In this document: positions 7,981 to 16,500 of the stretch, piece by piece | Position numbering within the stretch: the first letter of the stretch is position 1 | Layout of the letters: every line of letters begins with the position of its first letter | Assembly (NCBI GenBank): GCA_963663635.2 | Contig: CAXXMY010000020.1 | Coordinates: 62,001 to 126,000, forward strand | Direction of reading: 5' to 3' | From: Poriferisodalis sp963663635 | GTDB lineage: Bacteria; Actinomycetota; Acidimicrobiia; Acidimicrobiales; Poriferisodalaceae | Length of the DNA stretch: 64,000 bases | Notes under the pieces: generated by a model | The model's database searches: none | The model's input: the letters and a program-made list of their open reading frames with translations, nothing else | What the model was told of the DNA's origin: nothing | Translations under genes and position numbers: made by a program

Positions 7981-9433
7981 CTGGACTCAACCGGTCGTCG
8001 CAACACCTCGATTGTGGAGGTGTGAGATGGGGACGATGCGGGAGCGTCAGCGCGAGGTCCAGTTGTATCGGGGGCAGATCCGGTCGCCGGGTCGGCCGAC
8101 GGTCGCGTGGCGGCAGGACCGGGTTCGGTTCTGGGCGGCGATCGCTGGCGGCGACAAGACCGGGGACGCGGCGGCACAAGCGGGGGTGTCATCCCCCGTT
8201 GGGTTCCGGTGGTTCCGTCACGCTGGCGGGGTGAACCCATGTTTGTACCCGACGGTTTCGGGCCGGTATCTGTCGTTTGCCGAGCGTGAGGACATCGCGT
8301 TGTTCCGGGCCCAGGGCCTCGGTGTGGGTGAGATCGCCCGCAGGCTCGATCGCAGCCCGTCGACGGTCTCGCGGGAGCTTCGCCGCAACGCGTCGACGAG
8401 AACGTTCCGGCTCGAGTACAAGGCGACGATCGCGCAGTGGCACGCAGAGCGGCGCGCTCGTCGTGCGAGGCGAGCGAAGCTCGCCGGCAACGATCGGCTT
8501 CGCAGCTATGTGGCTGAGCGGCTCTCGGGCGCGGTTCGGTCGCCCGGCGGTCGCGCCTTGGGGCCTGTTGGCCCGAAGTGGCAGGGCCGCAACAAGCCTC
8601 ATCGTGGGGACCGCCGCTGGGTGCAGGGCTGGAGTCCCGAGCAGATCTCGAATCGCCTGAAGGCCGATTTCGCCGATGATGAGTCCATGCGCATCAGCCA
8701 CGAGGCCATCTATCAGGCGCTCTACGTCGAACGCCGGGGTGCGCTCGGCCGCGAGCTGGTCGCGTGCCTGCGCTCGGGGAGGGCTCTGAGGGTTCCTCGG
8801 GCCCGAGCCCGCCAGACCGCCTGGGCCCATGTCACCGCGGAGGTGATGATCAGCGAACGACCCGCCGAGGTCGAGGACCGGGCCGTGCCCGGACATTGGG
8901 ACCGCGATCTGGTGATCGGTCTGAAGCGCTCAGCGATCGGCACCCTTGTCGAGCGCACCACCCGCTTCACGATGCTGATCCACCTGCCACGCGAACACGG
9001 CTACGGCGTCGTCCCTCGCACCAAGAACGGGCCAGCCCTCGCCGGCTACGGCGCGATCACCATGAAGAACGCTCTCGCCTCGACGATGACCACACTGCCC
9101 GAGCAGCTGCGCCGCTCGGTGACCTGGGACCGCGGCAAGGAACTGTCGGCCCACGCGGCGTTCACCGTCGAGACCGACATCGCGGTCTGCTTCGCCGACC
9201 CCAAGAGCCCCAGCCAGCGCGGCACCAACGAGAACACCAACGGACTGCTGCGCCAATACTTCCCCAACCGCACCGACCTGTCCCGCTGGACCGCCGAAGA
9301 GATCGAAGCCGTCGCCGCGACCATCAACTCGCGGCCACGCAAGACCCTCGGATGGAAGACCCCAGCAGAAGCCCTCGACGAACATCTACGCTCGCTACAA
9401 CAAGCCGGTGTTGCGACGACCAGTTGAGTCCAG
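7981..9433 (+). mobile_element. IS30 family element, copy 1
   Basis: 1,453 bp bounded by a 27-bp terminal inverted repeat beginning CTGGACTCAACCGGTCGTCG; left (7981-8007) and right (9407-9433) copies differ at one position. It contains one transposase gene. It is inserted in the OrfB gene of IS3 type C, between the codons of SDAGSQ and FTSLRF. A diverged sibling of the same length lies at 21933-23385. Confidence 0.93.
8027..9427 (+). CDS. IS30 family transposase (copy 1)
   Basis: 466 residues from ATG 8027, which has GGAGG seven bases upstream. N-terminal helix-turn-helix of IS30 type (FAEREDIALFRAQGLGVGEI, RSPSTVSRELRRN), a basic linker, then the rve/DDE core: HWDRDLVIG (first Asp), TWDRGKEL (second Asp) and the Glu in SQRGTNENTNGLLRQYFP, ending RKTLGWKTPAEALDEHL. 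Full length for the family and all catalytic residues present, so probably active. The frame also reads upstream into IS3 sequence, which I treat as chance. Confidence 0.93.
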   Translation: MGTMRERQREVQLYRGQIRSPGRPTVAWRQDRVRFWAAIAGGDKTGDAAAQAGVSSPVGFRWFRHAGGVNPCLYPTVSGRYLSFAEREDIALFRAQGLGVGEIARRLDRSPSTVSRELRRNASTRTFRLEYKATIAQWHAERRARRARRAKLAGNDRLRSYVAERLSGAVRSPGGRALGPVGPKWQGRNKPHRGDRRWVQGWSPEQISNRLKADFADDESMRISHEAIYQALYVERRGALGRELVACLRSGRALRVPRARARQTAWAHVTAEVMISERPAEVEDRAVPGHWDRDLVIGLKRSAIGTLVERTTRFTMLIHLPREHGYGVVPRTKNGPALAGYGAITMKNALASTMTTLPEQLRRSVTWDRGKELSAHAAFTVETDIAVCFADPKSPSQRGTNENTNGLLRQYFPNRTDLSRWTAEEIEAVAATINSRPRKTLGWKTPAEALDEHLRSLQQAGVATTS

Positions 9434-9518
9434 CCAGTTCACGTCGCTGCGATTCACCGAACGCCTCGACGAGATCGGCGCCCGCCCCAGCATCGGCACC
9501 GTCGCCGATTCCTATGAC

Positions 9519-9744
9519 TGTGAGCATGATGGTGTTCGCTGTTCGGCTGGTGTTTGACCCTTGCTTATGACTGGCCGGTGTGCCTTGGCGTTGATCTGTC
9601 GGCGCCAGTCGGGCAGCGATCAACGCAGCGCCGGCTGGCCGGGAGGGTCGTGACCGAATAGGGGCCTGCTCTTTTGGACCGACCCGTCACAGTCCTGTCC
9701 TTCCCGCCCGACCAGCTGGCATCCACAGTCCCCCGAGGACAGCA
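9519..9744 (+). ncRNA. Candidate bridge RNA region of IS110 type B, copy 1
   Basis: Non-coding left end upstream of the transposase. It contains a perfect 9-bp hairpin stem (GCGTTGATC 9588-9596 with GATCAACGC 9618-9626). It also holds short matches to the two target halves: TATGAC (9566-9571), as in the left flank, and CAACGCA (9621-9627), as in the right flank. Such paired matches are what a bridge RNA target loop would show, but the matches are short and could be chance. Confidence 0.45.
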
Positions 9745-10824
9745 ATGACCAGTATCGCGCCAGGGCCGAAGCGGGCGAGAATCGTCGTCGGCGTTGACAC
9801 GCACAAGCACATGCATGCCGCGGTCGCCGTCGACGAGCTCGGCAGCCGCCTCGGCGAATGCCATGTGCGGGCGAACCGGGAGGGCTACGCGCAGCTTGAG
9901 GCGTGGGCTGTGTCGCTGGGGCGGCCGATGGCGTTCGGGGTCGAGGGCACCGGCAGCTACGGCGTCGGTCTGGCCAGCTGGCTGCGCCGCAACGGCTACC
10001 GGCTGGTTGAGGTGAATCGGGGCGATCGCCGTTCCCGCAGGATGAACGGCAAGACCGACGCCCTGGACGCCGAAGCCGCCGCGCGCTCAGTGCTGTCGGG
10101 CGAGTCCACCGCCGTGGCGAAGTCCGCGGATGGCACCGTGGAGATGATCCGCCAGATCAAGATCGCCCGCGACACAGCCCGCAAGGGCCCCACATCGGCG
10201 ATCGTCACTCTCAAGGCGGTGATCGTGACCGTCCCCGCCGAGCTGCGCGAGCAGCTCGAGGGCATGGCGGACAAGGCGCTCATCGGCCGCTGTTCCGGCT
10301 TGCGGCCTGGCCCCATGACCACGCCGACCGCGTCGGCCAAGCACACCCTGCGATCGCTGGCCAAGCGCTGGATCGCCCTCAACGCCGAGATCGACGATCA
10401 CGACCCGATACTCGACGAACCCGCCCGCGCCCACTCCCCGAACCTGCGAGACGGGTTCGGGATCGGCGCTGACACCGCAGCCGAGATGCTCATCGTCTTC
10501 GGCGACAACCCCGACCGCATCCGCTCCCAAGCAGCCTTCGCCAAACTCTGCGGCGCCTGTCCGATCCCCGCCTCATCGGGCGTCACCAACCGGCACCGGC
10601 TCTCCCGCGCCGGGCACCGACAAGCCAACGCCGCGCTCTGCCGCGCCGTCATCGTGCGCATGCGCTTCCACCAGCCCACCATCGACTGCACCCGCCGACG
10701 CACCACCGAAGGCCTCTCCAAAAGAGACATCATCCGCTGCCTCAAACGATTCCTCGCCCGCGAGGTCTACCAACGCGTCATGACCGACCACCGCGCACGA
10801 CTCGACTCCCAACACACCCCATGA
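9745..10824 (+). CDS. IS110 family transposase (type B, copy 1)
   Basis: 359 residues. DEDD domain: VVGVDTHKH (Asp), FGVEGTGSYG (Glu), KTDALDAEAAAR (two Asp). C-terminal serine-containing Tnp domain: GACPIPASSGVTNRHRLSRAGH. ATG 9745 follows a GAGGACAGCA ribosome-site-like stretch. It differs from copies 2 and 3 at one codon near residue 239 (GFGIG instead of GCGIG). Only about 40% of the sequence resembles the type A transposase by eye, so A and B are distinct IS110 lineages sharing this locus. Confidence 0.93.
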   Translation: MTSIAPGPKRARIVVGVDTHKHMHAAVAVDELGSRLGECHVRANREGYAQLEAWAVSLGRPMAFGVEGTGSYGVGLASWLRRNGYRLVEVNRGDRRSRRMNGKTDALDAEAAARSVLSGESTAVAKSADGTVEMIRQIKIARDTARKGPTSAIVTLKAVIVTVPAELREQLEGMADKALIGRCSGLRPGPMTTPTASAKHTLRSLAKRWIALNAEIDDHDPILDEPARAHSPNLRDGFGIGADTAAEMLIVFGDNPDRIRSQAAFAKLCGACPIPASSGVTNRHRLSRAGHRQANAALCRAVIVRMRFHQPTIDCTRRRTTEGLSKRDIIRCLKRFLAREVYQRVMTDHRARLDSQHTP

Positions 10825-11100
10825 AACAAAGTCTTGACCTATAGGGGCTTCAACGCATTGGCCGCCACGACCAACGGTCTCTACAAGGCCGAATGCGCCT
10901 ACGGACCCGACACACACGGCTGGCACGACACCGACCAGCTCGAACTCGCCACCCTGGGCTGGGTGCACTGGTTCAACCAGCAACGGCTCCACGGCCACTG
11001 CAACGACACCCCGCCCGCAGAATTCGAAGCAGCGTTCTACGCTGCCCACAAGACCACCCCAACCGGGGCCGGAAAACCAAACCAATGAGTCTCCAACAAA

Positions 11101-11160
11101 CAGTGAAGATGTGCGCGGGGAGTGGGCCGTCGACATCTGACTTGCCAACTAACTGGCCCT
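11101..11160 (+). mobile_element. IS110 type A, left-end remnant
   Basis: CAGTGAAGATG... through GCGTTGTGGGTG is identical to the first 60 bp of type A copies, starting at the right end of IS3 type C. The rest of the element is missing; from 11161 the sequence is an unrelated IS30 fragment. It mirrors copy 1 on the other side of the same IS3. Confidence 0.8.
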
Positions 11161-11511
11161 GCGCGTTGTGGGTGGGCAAGCTCTACCGGTGGTTGCAAGT
11201 GAGTTGAGTGTCGATGTCGCGGCTGATTGCCCGTGGTGGAGTCGGCTGGCATGTGGTTGAGTTTGTCCTCGATGACCAGGCGCAGTTGTCCGATGTCGAG
11301 GCGGTGCCTTTGGGGAGCCATCGGCGAGCAGACGTTGGTGTGCTCGTTGGTGGGTCGCTGCCACGGCGAGCGCCTCGCAGAAGAACACCTCGATGCCGAG
11401 CGCGGCTCGACGTCGGCCCAGCGGGCCACTCGCGGCCTTGGTCCCAGGTGAGGCTGCGCACGAGCGCTGCGGGCTGGCGGCCCAGCGCCGCGGTGACCGC
11501 GGCGGCGACCC
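11161..11511 (-). pseudogene. IS30-type transposase fragment (different from the two full copies)
   Basis: On the minus strand, two frames together give the C-terminal half of an IS30 transposase: RSLTWDQGREWP (second catalytic Asp region), ALGIEVFFCEA, an ATHQRAHQ segment with the usual TNEHTNG pattern degraded, then KGTASTSDN/DIGQLRLVIEDKLNHMP and AATSTLNSLATTG. It has at least one frameshift and no N-terminus or ends, so it is debris from a third IS30 lineage. Confidence 0.7.
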
Positions 11512-11604
11512 CGCCCGCAGAATTCGAAGCAGACGTTCTACGCTATGCCCACAAGACCACCCCAACCGGGGCCGGAAAACCAAACCACTGAGTCTCCAAC
11601 AAAG
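11512..11604 (+). mobile_element. IS3 type C, right-end remnant
   Basis: Repeats the last about 90 bp of IS3 type C, from CCCGCAGAATTCGAAGCA through GAGTCTCCAACAAAG. It carries small insertions that break the OrfB C-terminal frame. It directly abuts IS110 type A copy 2, again placing a type A left end at an IS3 terminus. Confidence 0.8.
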
Positions 11605-11848
11605 CAGTGAAGATGTGCGCGGGGAGTGGGCCGTCGACATCTGACTTGCCAACTAACTGGCCCTGCGCGTTGTGGGTGCCTTGCTTGGGACTCGTCGATG
11701 TCGCCGGCCCGCTTCTCGGACTTGCCAGCTGCGGCCGGTCCGGAACGAGCGACGTGACCTCATAGGAACCTGCGCAAACAGATGCCTCATCACTGTTATG
11801 TCCGTCCCGTCCCGGCGCGCGAGCCGCTCCGAGATGACCGACTTCAGC
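11605..11848 (+). ncRNA. Candidate bridge RNA region of IS110 type A, copy 2
   Basis: Conserved non-coding left end. It includes CCAACTAAC (about 11649-11657), which resembles the IS3 terminus CCAACAAAC lying just outside the element in copy 1 and in the 11101 remnant. This is a weak hint that the left end carries a target-guide sequence. Confidence 0.4.
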
Positions 11849-12913
11849 ATGCCAGATCCACAACAGGCGGTGATCGGCGGGATTGACTGCCACGCCGACT
11901 TCCATGTCGCCACCGCGCTCGACCCCTTGGGCCGGGTTATGGGCACCGAATCGTTCCCGGCGACGGGTGCGGGCTACCGCTCGGCCCACATGTGGCTCGC
12001 GTCGTTCGGCCAGATCGCCGCGGTCGGTGTGGAGTCCACCGGATCCTACGGTGCGGCTCTGACCCGGTCGCTGGTCGAGCGGGGCTGTCGGGTGATCGAG
12101 GTCAACCAGCCGCATCCGCATCTGCGCTCGCGTCGCGGCAAGAACGACGCCATCGACGCCGAGGCCGCCGCGCGCAAGGTGCTCTCGGGCGAAGCGACCG
12201 CAGCCGCCACCGACACCACCGGCATCGTCGAGGCGATCCGTCAGCTCAGCGTCACCCGCAACAGCGCAGTCAATGCCCGCTCCGCTGCGTTGTGCCAGCT
12301 CGGCGATCTGCTCGTCACTGCCCCTGCTGCGTTGCGCGAGCAGCTCGACACCCGCCGGACCCTCGAGGGCAAAGCCGCCGTGTGCGCCCGACTGCGGCCC
12401 GACACCGACCGCCTCGCCGATCCCGCCCAAGCCGCCAAAGCAGCGCTGCGCAGCCTCGGGCGTCGCGTTGCCCAGCTCGGTGCCGAGGCCGACGAGCTCG
12501 AGCGCCGGCTCGACCGGCTGGTCGCCGCCGCAGCGCCCACAACCCTGTCACGCCTGGGATGCGGCACCCACCACACCGCGACCCTGCTCGTCGCAGCCGG
12601 CGAGAACATCGACCGGCTCAGCACTGAGGCGTCGTTCGCTCACCTGTGCGCAGCCGCGCCGGTCCCCGCCTCAAGCGGACGCACCAGCCGTCACCGGCTC
12701 AACTTCGCCGGCAACCGCTCAGCCAACCGAGCCCTGCACATGATCGTCATCGTCCGGCTCCGCTACTGCGAACGAACCCGCAGCTACATGGACCGCCGCC
12801 TCGCCCAAGGCAAAACCAAAAAAGAAGCCATCCGCTGCCTCAAACGCTTCGTCGCACGAGAGCTCTACCGCACCCTGCGAGCCGACCTCGCCACTCTCAA
12901 AACCCGCACTTGA
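11849..12913 (+). CDS. IS110 family transposase (type A, copy 2)
   Basis: 354 residues from MPDPQQ. DEDD residues are all present: GGIDCHADF, VGVESTGSYG, KNDAIDAEAAAR. The C-terminal serine domain is intact (PVPASSGRTSRHRLNFAGN). It differs from copy 1 by scattered substitutions along its length (for example GQIAAVG for GPITTVG), so the copies have been resident long enough to diverge or arrived separately. An in-frame ATG at 11834 (MTDFSMPDP) is an alternative start. Likely active. Confidence 0.92.
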   Translation: MPDPQQAVIGGIDCHADFHVATALDPLGRVMGTESFPATGAGYRSAHMWLASFGQIAAVGVESTGSYGAALTRSLVERGCRVIEVNQPHPHLRSRRGKNDAIDAEAAARKVLSGEATAAATDTTGIVEAIRQLSVTRNSAVNARSAALCQLGDLLVTAPAALREQLDTRRTLEGKAAVCARLRPDTDRLADPAQAAKAALRSLGRRVAQLGAEADELERRLDRLVAAAAPTTLSRLGCGTHHTATLLVAAGENIDRLSTEASFAHLCAAAPVPASSGRTSRHRLNFAGNRSANRALHMIVIVRLRYCERTRSYMDRRLAQGKTKKEAIRCLKRFVARELYRTLRADLATLKTRT

Positions 12914-12939
12914 CATCTATAGGAACGTCCCAGGGCGAT

Positions 12940-13197
12940 TCAGACCTCTCGTTGGGCCTGCTCCAGCTCCCAGTTGCGCTCGGTGGCCCGCCGCCCCGGA
13001 CGGGCCGCCAAAGCCGCCAACGCGGCGTCCTTGACCGCGCGGCGGATGCCGATGACCGTGGACACATCGACACTGTGCCTGCGGGCCGCCTCGGCCTGGG
13101 TTGTCTCCCGCGAGGTCACCTCCAAGAAGATCTCCCACTTCGCCTCCGGCGACAGCACACGCGGCTTCCGACGAGCTCCGTTCTCGCTCACTGACAA
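12940..13197 (-). pseudogene. IS3-type OrfA, 3' truncated by IS110 type A
   Basis: 85 residues: MSVSENGARRKPRVLSPEAK, a helix-turn-helix (TTQAEAARRHSVDVSTVIGI), then the start of the coiled coil (ERNWELEQAQREV). It stops where the IS110 type A right end begins; the stop codon comes from the GATTCA flank. It is related to, but clearly different from, the type C and type D OrfA proteins. No OrfB is present nearby. Confidence 0.7.
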
Positions 13198-13289
13198 CTC
13201 CTCTCAAGGTCGCCCCGGAGCCTGCCAGAGTTAGTTCAATTCGCGGCACCATCTGCGTCGAACTCAGACACAGAACAGCAGAACGGCCT

Positions 13290-13404
13290 GCAATGCGAAA
13301 CCGGGGACCGCCGGACGGCACCCACCGGGAGCGCCAACAAACCCACAATGCCGTCAGACATCCGAACAGCCCTCACAACGACAAGGACATCGTGACCGCG
13401 GTGA
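13290..13404 (+). repeat. Direct repeat flanking the large secreted-protein gene, left copy
   Basis: The last 43 bp (13362-13404, starting CCGAACAGCCCTCACAACGA) are identical to 18631-18673; similarity extends weakly about 70 bp upstream in both. The two copies are 5.27 kb apart in the same orientation and bracket the gene at 13586-18466. Both end at GTGACCGCGGTGA, which may be the start of a lost or shared leader. Confidence 0.75.
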
Positions 13405-13494
13405 AGATCACCCCAGAGCAGATTGGCGTCGAGCACGCCTTTGCTGCGACCGCCATCTGACTTGCTGCGAGGTCCGATCGGTGGAAGGCACGGC

Positions 13495-13566
13495 ACACTG
13501 CGAGCCGACCACTCCACCCGCACAACCCGCAATTGACACGTATAGGAACGTCTCAGACCGATTCAA
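13495..13566 (+). mobile_element. Degenerate 3' end of an IS110 type A relative
   Basis: CTGCGAGCCGACC... ACCCGCAATTGACACGTATAGGAACGTCTCAG reads as a decayed version of the type A transposase C-terminus plus right end (TTGACATCTATAGGAACGTCC), followed by CGATTCA as at the other type A right flanks. Nothing upstream of it is recognisably IS110. I see no other feature in 13198-13585. Confidence 0.6.
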
Positions 13567-13585
13567 GACCTACCGGTTGTAACCG

Positions 13586-16500
13586 TTATTCGTCGGTGGG
13601 CATGTTGTAGGCGAAGACCCTGTCGGCGGCATAGTCGGCGACCCACATGGTCGTCCCGTCAGACCACAGCCCTCGGGGACGGTGGTTTTCCGCGTCTCGC
13701 AAGGTGTTGAAATCCAAGCTGGGCAGGCGTGCGCCGGTGGCAAAGTCATAGGCGAACAGCTTGACCCGCTCGAAGTCGCTGACCCACACAGTCGATCCGT
13801 CCGACCAGAATCCGCTGATCCAGGGGTTGTCTGCCGGGACGAAGTCACGGTTGGGCCGTCGGGAACCGGTAGCGAGATCATAGGCGCCAATAATGAACTT
13901 CCAAGTCGGAGTTATGTGGGACCGAGTTACGTAGGAAATCCACAGAGTCTCCCCATCGGACCACAATCCTGCGTGGCCGGGTGTTACGGGTGTGGGCAAC
14001 GGCGCTCCATGGTGGATGTCGCTGACGGCTCTTCGGTCGCCGGTGGCGAGGTCATAGGCGAAGGCCGTGCGGCTCCAGGTGTCGCTCACCCACAGCGTCT
14101 GTCCGTCCGACCACATTCCGGAAGGACGATCGTTGGCAGCGGCCAAGTGGATGTCGCGGGCGGCTCTTCGGTCGCCGGTGGCGAGGTCATACGCGAATGC
14201 CCTGCTCGTGGTGTCGTCGAATACCTCGCCGTTGAGCATCCACATGGTTTCCCCGTCCGACCACACCGTCCTGGGGTCGTAGTTACCAGCAGTGCTTGCG
14301 GCGCGTAGGTCCTTGGCCGGATTCCAGCCAAACGGTGCCTCTGAAACTCGGTTGACCACCACTGCGTAGACTTGGCTGTTGCTGCGATCGCTGGATTCAA
14401 CGGTGACTCTGATCACGTTGCGTCCCTCGCTCAGATTTACTTGGTGACCCGTGGCTGCGCCGTCGGCGTCTTCGGGCGTGATGGACACCGAGGCGTACTC
14501 GTCGGAGGGCATCGCTCCGACGATGACGGCGTCGACCGATGCCGCTACAACGGTCTCGTGCCGCAGGGTGGCCGGATCGAGTTCGCTGACCTCGGCGCCG
14601 ACGACCGACAGCGAGACGAGATCGGCGCTGTCTGACACCACCGGAATGTCGAGTTGGGTGACGGTCACGGTATAGGTACTGGTGTCGGCGCCGTTGGAGA
14701 CCGCGACCGTCACGGTGTTCGCGCCTGCGCTCAAGTCGATGTCATGATCCGTTGTTGCGCTGTCGGCGTCCTCGGGCAAGATCATGACAGTGGCGTCTGG
14801 GTGCGCGGCAGTGGCGGCCACAATCGTGCTGGTGATCGTGGAGCCCACGAACACCTCCTGGGCGAGGCGACGCTTGAATGACGGCAACGGGATGCCTTCG
14901 AGTTCAAGCGATTTCAGCGCCGTGCTGCGCGGCGCGCTGACGGGCATGTTCAACGCAGTTATCGTGTTGTTTCGTGGGGTGGCGACCCACATGGTTTCGC
15001 CGTCGGACCACAGCCCCATCCACGTACCGTCTATTCCGGCGACGCTCAGGGCGTCGGTGTCGAAGTCCAGCGAAGGCCTCCGGTCGCCCGTATAGAGGTC
15101 ATAGGCGAACAGCCCTTCGTAGAGATCAGCCACCCACATGGTTACCCCGTCGGACCACAGCCCCATGGGTCCGGTGTTTCCTGCGGCCACCAGGCCGTTG
15201 AAGTCGTAGTCGGGCAGCCGGTCGCCGGTCGCGAAGTCGTAGGCGAAGACCTTGTCCAGATCGTTGGCGTTGGACACCCACAAGATCTCCCCGTCAGACC
15301 ACAACCCCTCCACGGTGCTGTTGTACGGGTGCAGGTATCTGATGTCGCTGTCGGGCCGCCGGTCGCCGGTGGCGAGGTCATAGGCAAGGGCGCGCTCATA
15401 GATGTCAAGGACCCACATGGTCTCGCCGTCGGACCACAGCCCTCTCGTGTAGGAGTTGTTGAGCGCGATGTTGCGGTCGGGCAGTGGTGCTCCGGTCTCG
15501 AGGTCGTAGGCGTAGATCTTGAAATCGTTGTTGTGCGTCGCCCACATGACCTCCCCGTCAGACCACAGTCGCGGAAAATAGATCGATTCGCGGGTCCACA
15601 GCGTGTCGATGTCGCGGGCAGGGTTGTGTGCGAACGCCGGGCCTGCCGCGGCGCGGGTTATCAGGATCGTGTAGGTGTTGGTGGTTGCATTGTCCTGGGA
15701 GTTGACGCCGACTGTGACGGTGGTCACTGACGGTTCGCCGTCTTGTTCAACTGCGCCCAGCGGAATCTGGTAGCCGGGTTGAAGCGGGTCGGCGTCTGCG
15801 GGGGTGACGGTCGCGGTCGCGGTCAGGCTGGCGGTGACCGCGTCGATGGTGACCGAGTCCGCCTCCGCGGGGACGTCGACTTGATATTGGTACCAGTCGC
15901 TGGCGAACGCTGGGGCCAGGTCGTATCCGTTGACGGCGAGCGAACGCAGCGAGGCATCGGCGGGGTCGGGCGCGGCGCGGGTTACGGAGACGACGTATGT
16001 GCTGTGCCCCGTGCCGCCCACAGCGCTCACGACGAACGCCGCCGAAGCGGAGCTCTGAGCGCCCGGCGCGCCGAGGCTGAGCTGATATCCGGGCAGGTTC
16101 GGGTCCGCATCGGCGGGAACTGCCTCGATTCTTGCGCCGGGATCGGTCGCCACCGCGCGGATCGTGACTTCGGAGACCTCTGCTGGCGCATCGGCCGCGT
16201 AGAGATACGTCGCGGAGTCGAACACAGGGGCGAGTTCGTGGTCGTCGATGCTGAGGGACTGAAGCGTGGTCGCTATCTGGACCGTTTCGCGTGAGACGGT
16301 GATGAGGTAGCTGTTGAGTTTTCCGTCGGAGTTCACGATGACCACGATTGTGGTGTCGCTGCCGGGTGCTCCCAGTGCGATTTGCCAGCCGTCGGTGTTG
16401 GGGTCGGTGTCGGCGGGCACGATCAGCAGCGACGCGTCGGCGTCGTCGGTTGCGGCGGCGATGGTGACTTGTTCGACTGCTGCGGCGACGCCCGCCCGGT

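Larger units (their letters stand above)
9519..10851 (+). mobile_element. IS110 type B, copy 1
   Basis: 1,333 bp defined by comparison with the interrupted IS3 OrfB: the left flank ends ...CCTATGAC and the right flank resumes AACGCATTGG. About 226 nt of non-coding left end precede the transposase and only 27 nt follow it. Copies 2 and 3 (20515-21847 minus, 23471-24803 plus) have exactly the same length; copy 4 is a 3' fragment at 30027-30351. All sit at the same codons of IS3 OrfB genes. Confidence 0.92.
7379..11088 (+). pseudogene. IS3 type C OrfB transposase, frameshifted and twice interrupted
   Basis: Pieces are 7379-7806 (FVDAHRGELGVEPICTALGV, KVCGARKLSKAARR, ALWVTDPAYVATRAGMAYV); 7806-7980 in another frame (VVVDAFSRRIVGW, LVGLVAHSDAGSQ); 9434-9518 (FTSLRFTERLDEIGARPSI, SYD); and 10852-11088 (NALAATTNGLYKAEC, WVHWFNQQRLHG). 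Together they give the DDE integrase core of IS3 OrfB. The frame change near 7810 is a 2-bp loss in a GTGTGT run. The long open frame 7379-9427 that seems to fuse IS3 and IS30 proteins is an artefact of in-frame nesting. Confidence 0.85.
7003..11098 (+). mobile_element. IS3 type C element, split by IS30 and IS110 type B
   Basis: Ends are TGTTGGAGGCTC (7003) and GAGTCTCCAACA (to 11098), an imperfect terminal inverted repeat. OrfA is intact at the left. OrfB is broken by a 2-bp loss near 7810, by an IS30 insertion (7981-9433) and by an IS110 type B insertion (9519-10851). Removing the inserts restores a contiguous OrfB reading through SDAGSQ, FTSLRFTERLDEIG, DSYD and NALAATTNGLYKAE. Both outer ends of the element abut IS110 type A left-end sequence. 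Confidence 0.88.
11605..12930 (+). mobile_element. IS110 type A, copy 2
   Basis: Starts CAGTGAAGATG at 11605 next to an IS3 type C terminus and ends after GGAACGTCC at 12930. The right flank (CAGGGCGATTCA) resembles the right flank of copy 1 (identical 12 bp) and copy 3 (CGGGGTGATTCA), so a GATTCA half-site may be part of the target or of the element end. Confidence 0.9.

Noticed and set aside
7379..9427. A 682-residue open frame that looks like a fused IS3-IS30 transposase
   Set aside because: The IS30 terminal repeat lies inside it, the IS3 part is frameshifted and cut, and the IS30 gene has its own ATG and ribosome site. The fusion is chance in-frame nesting.
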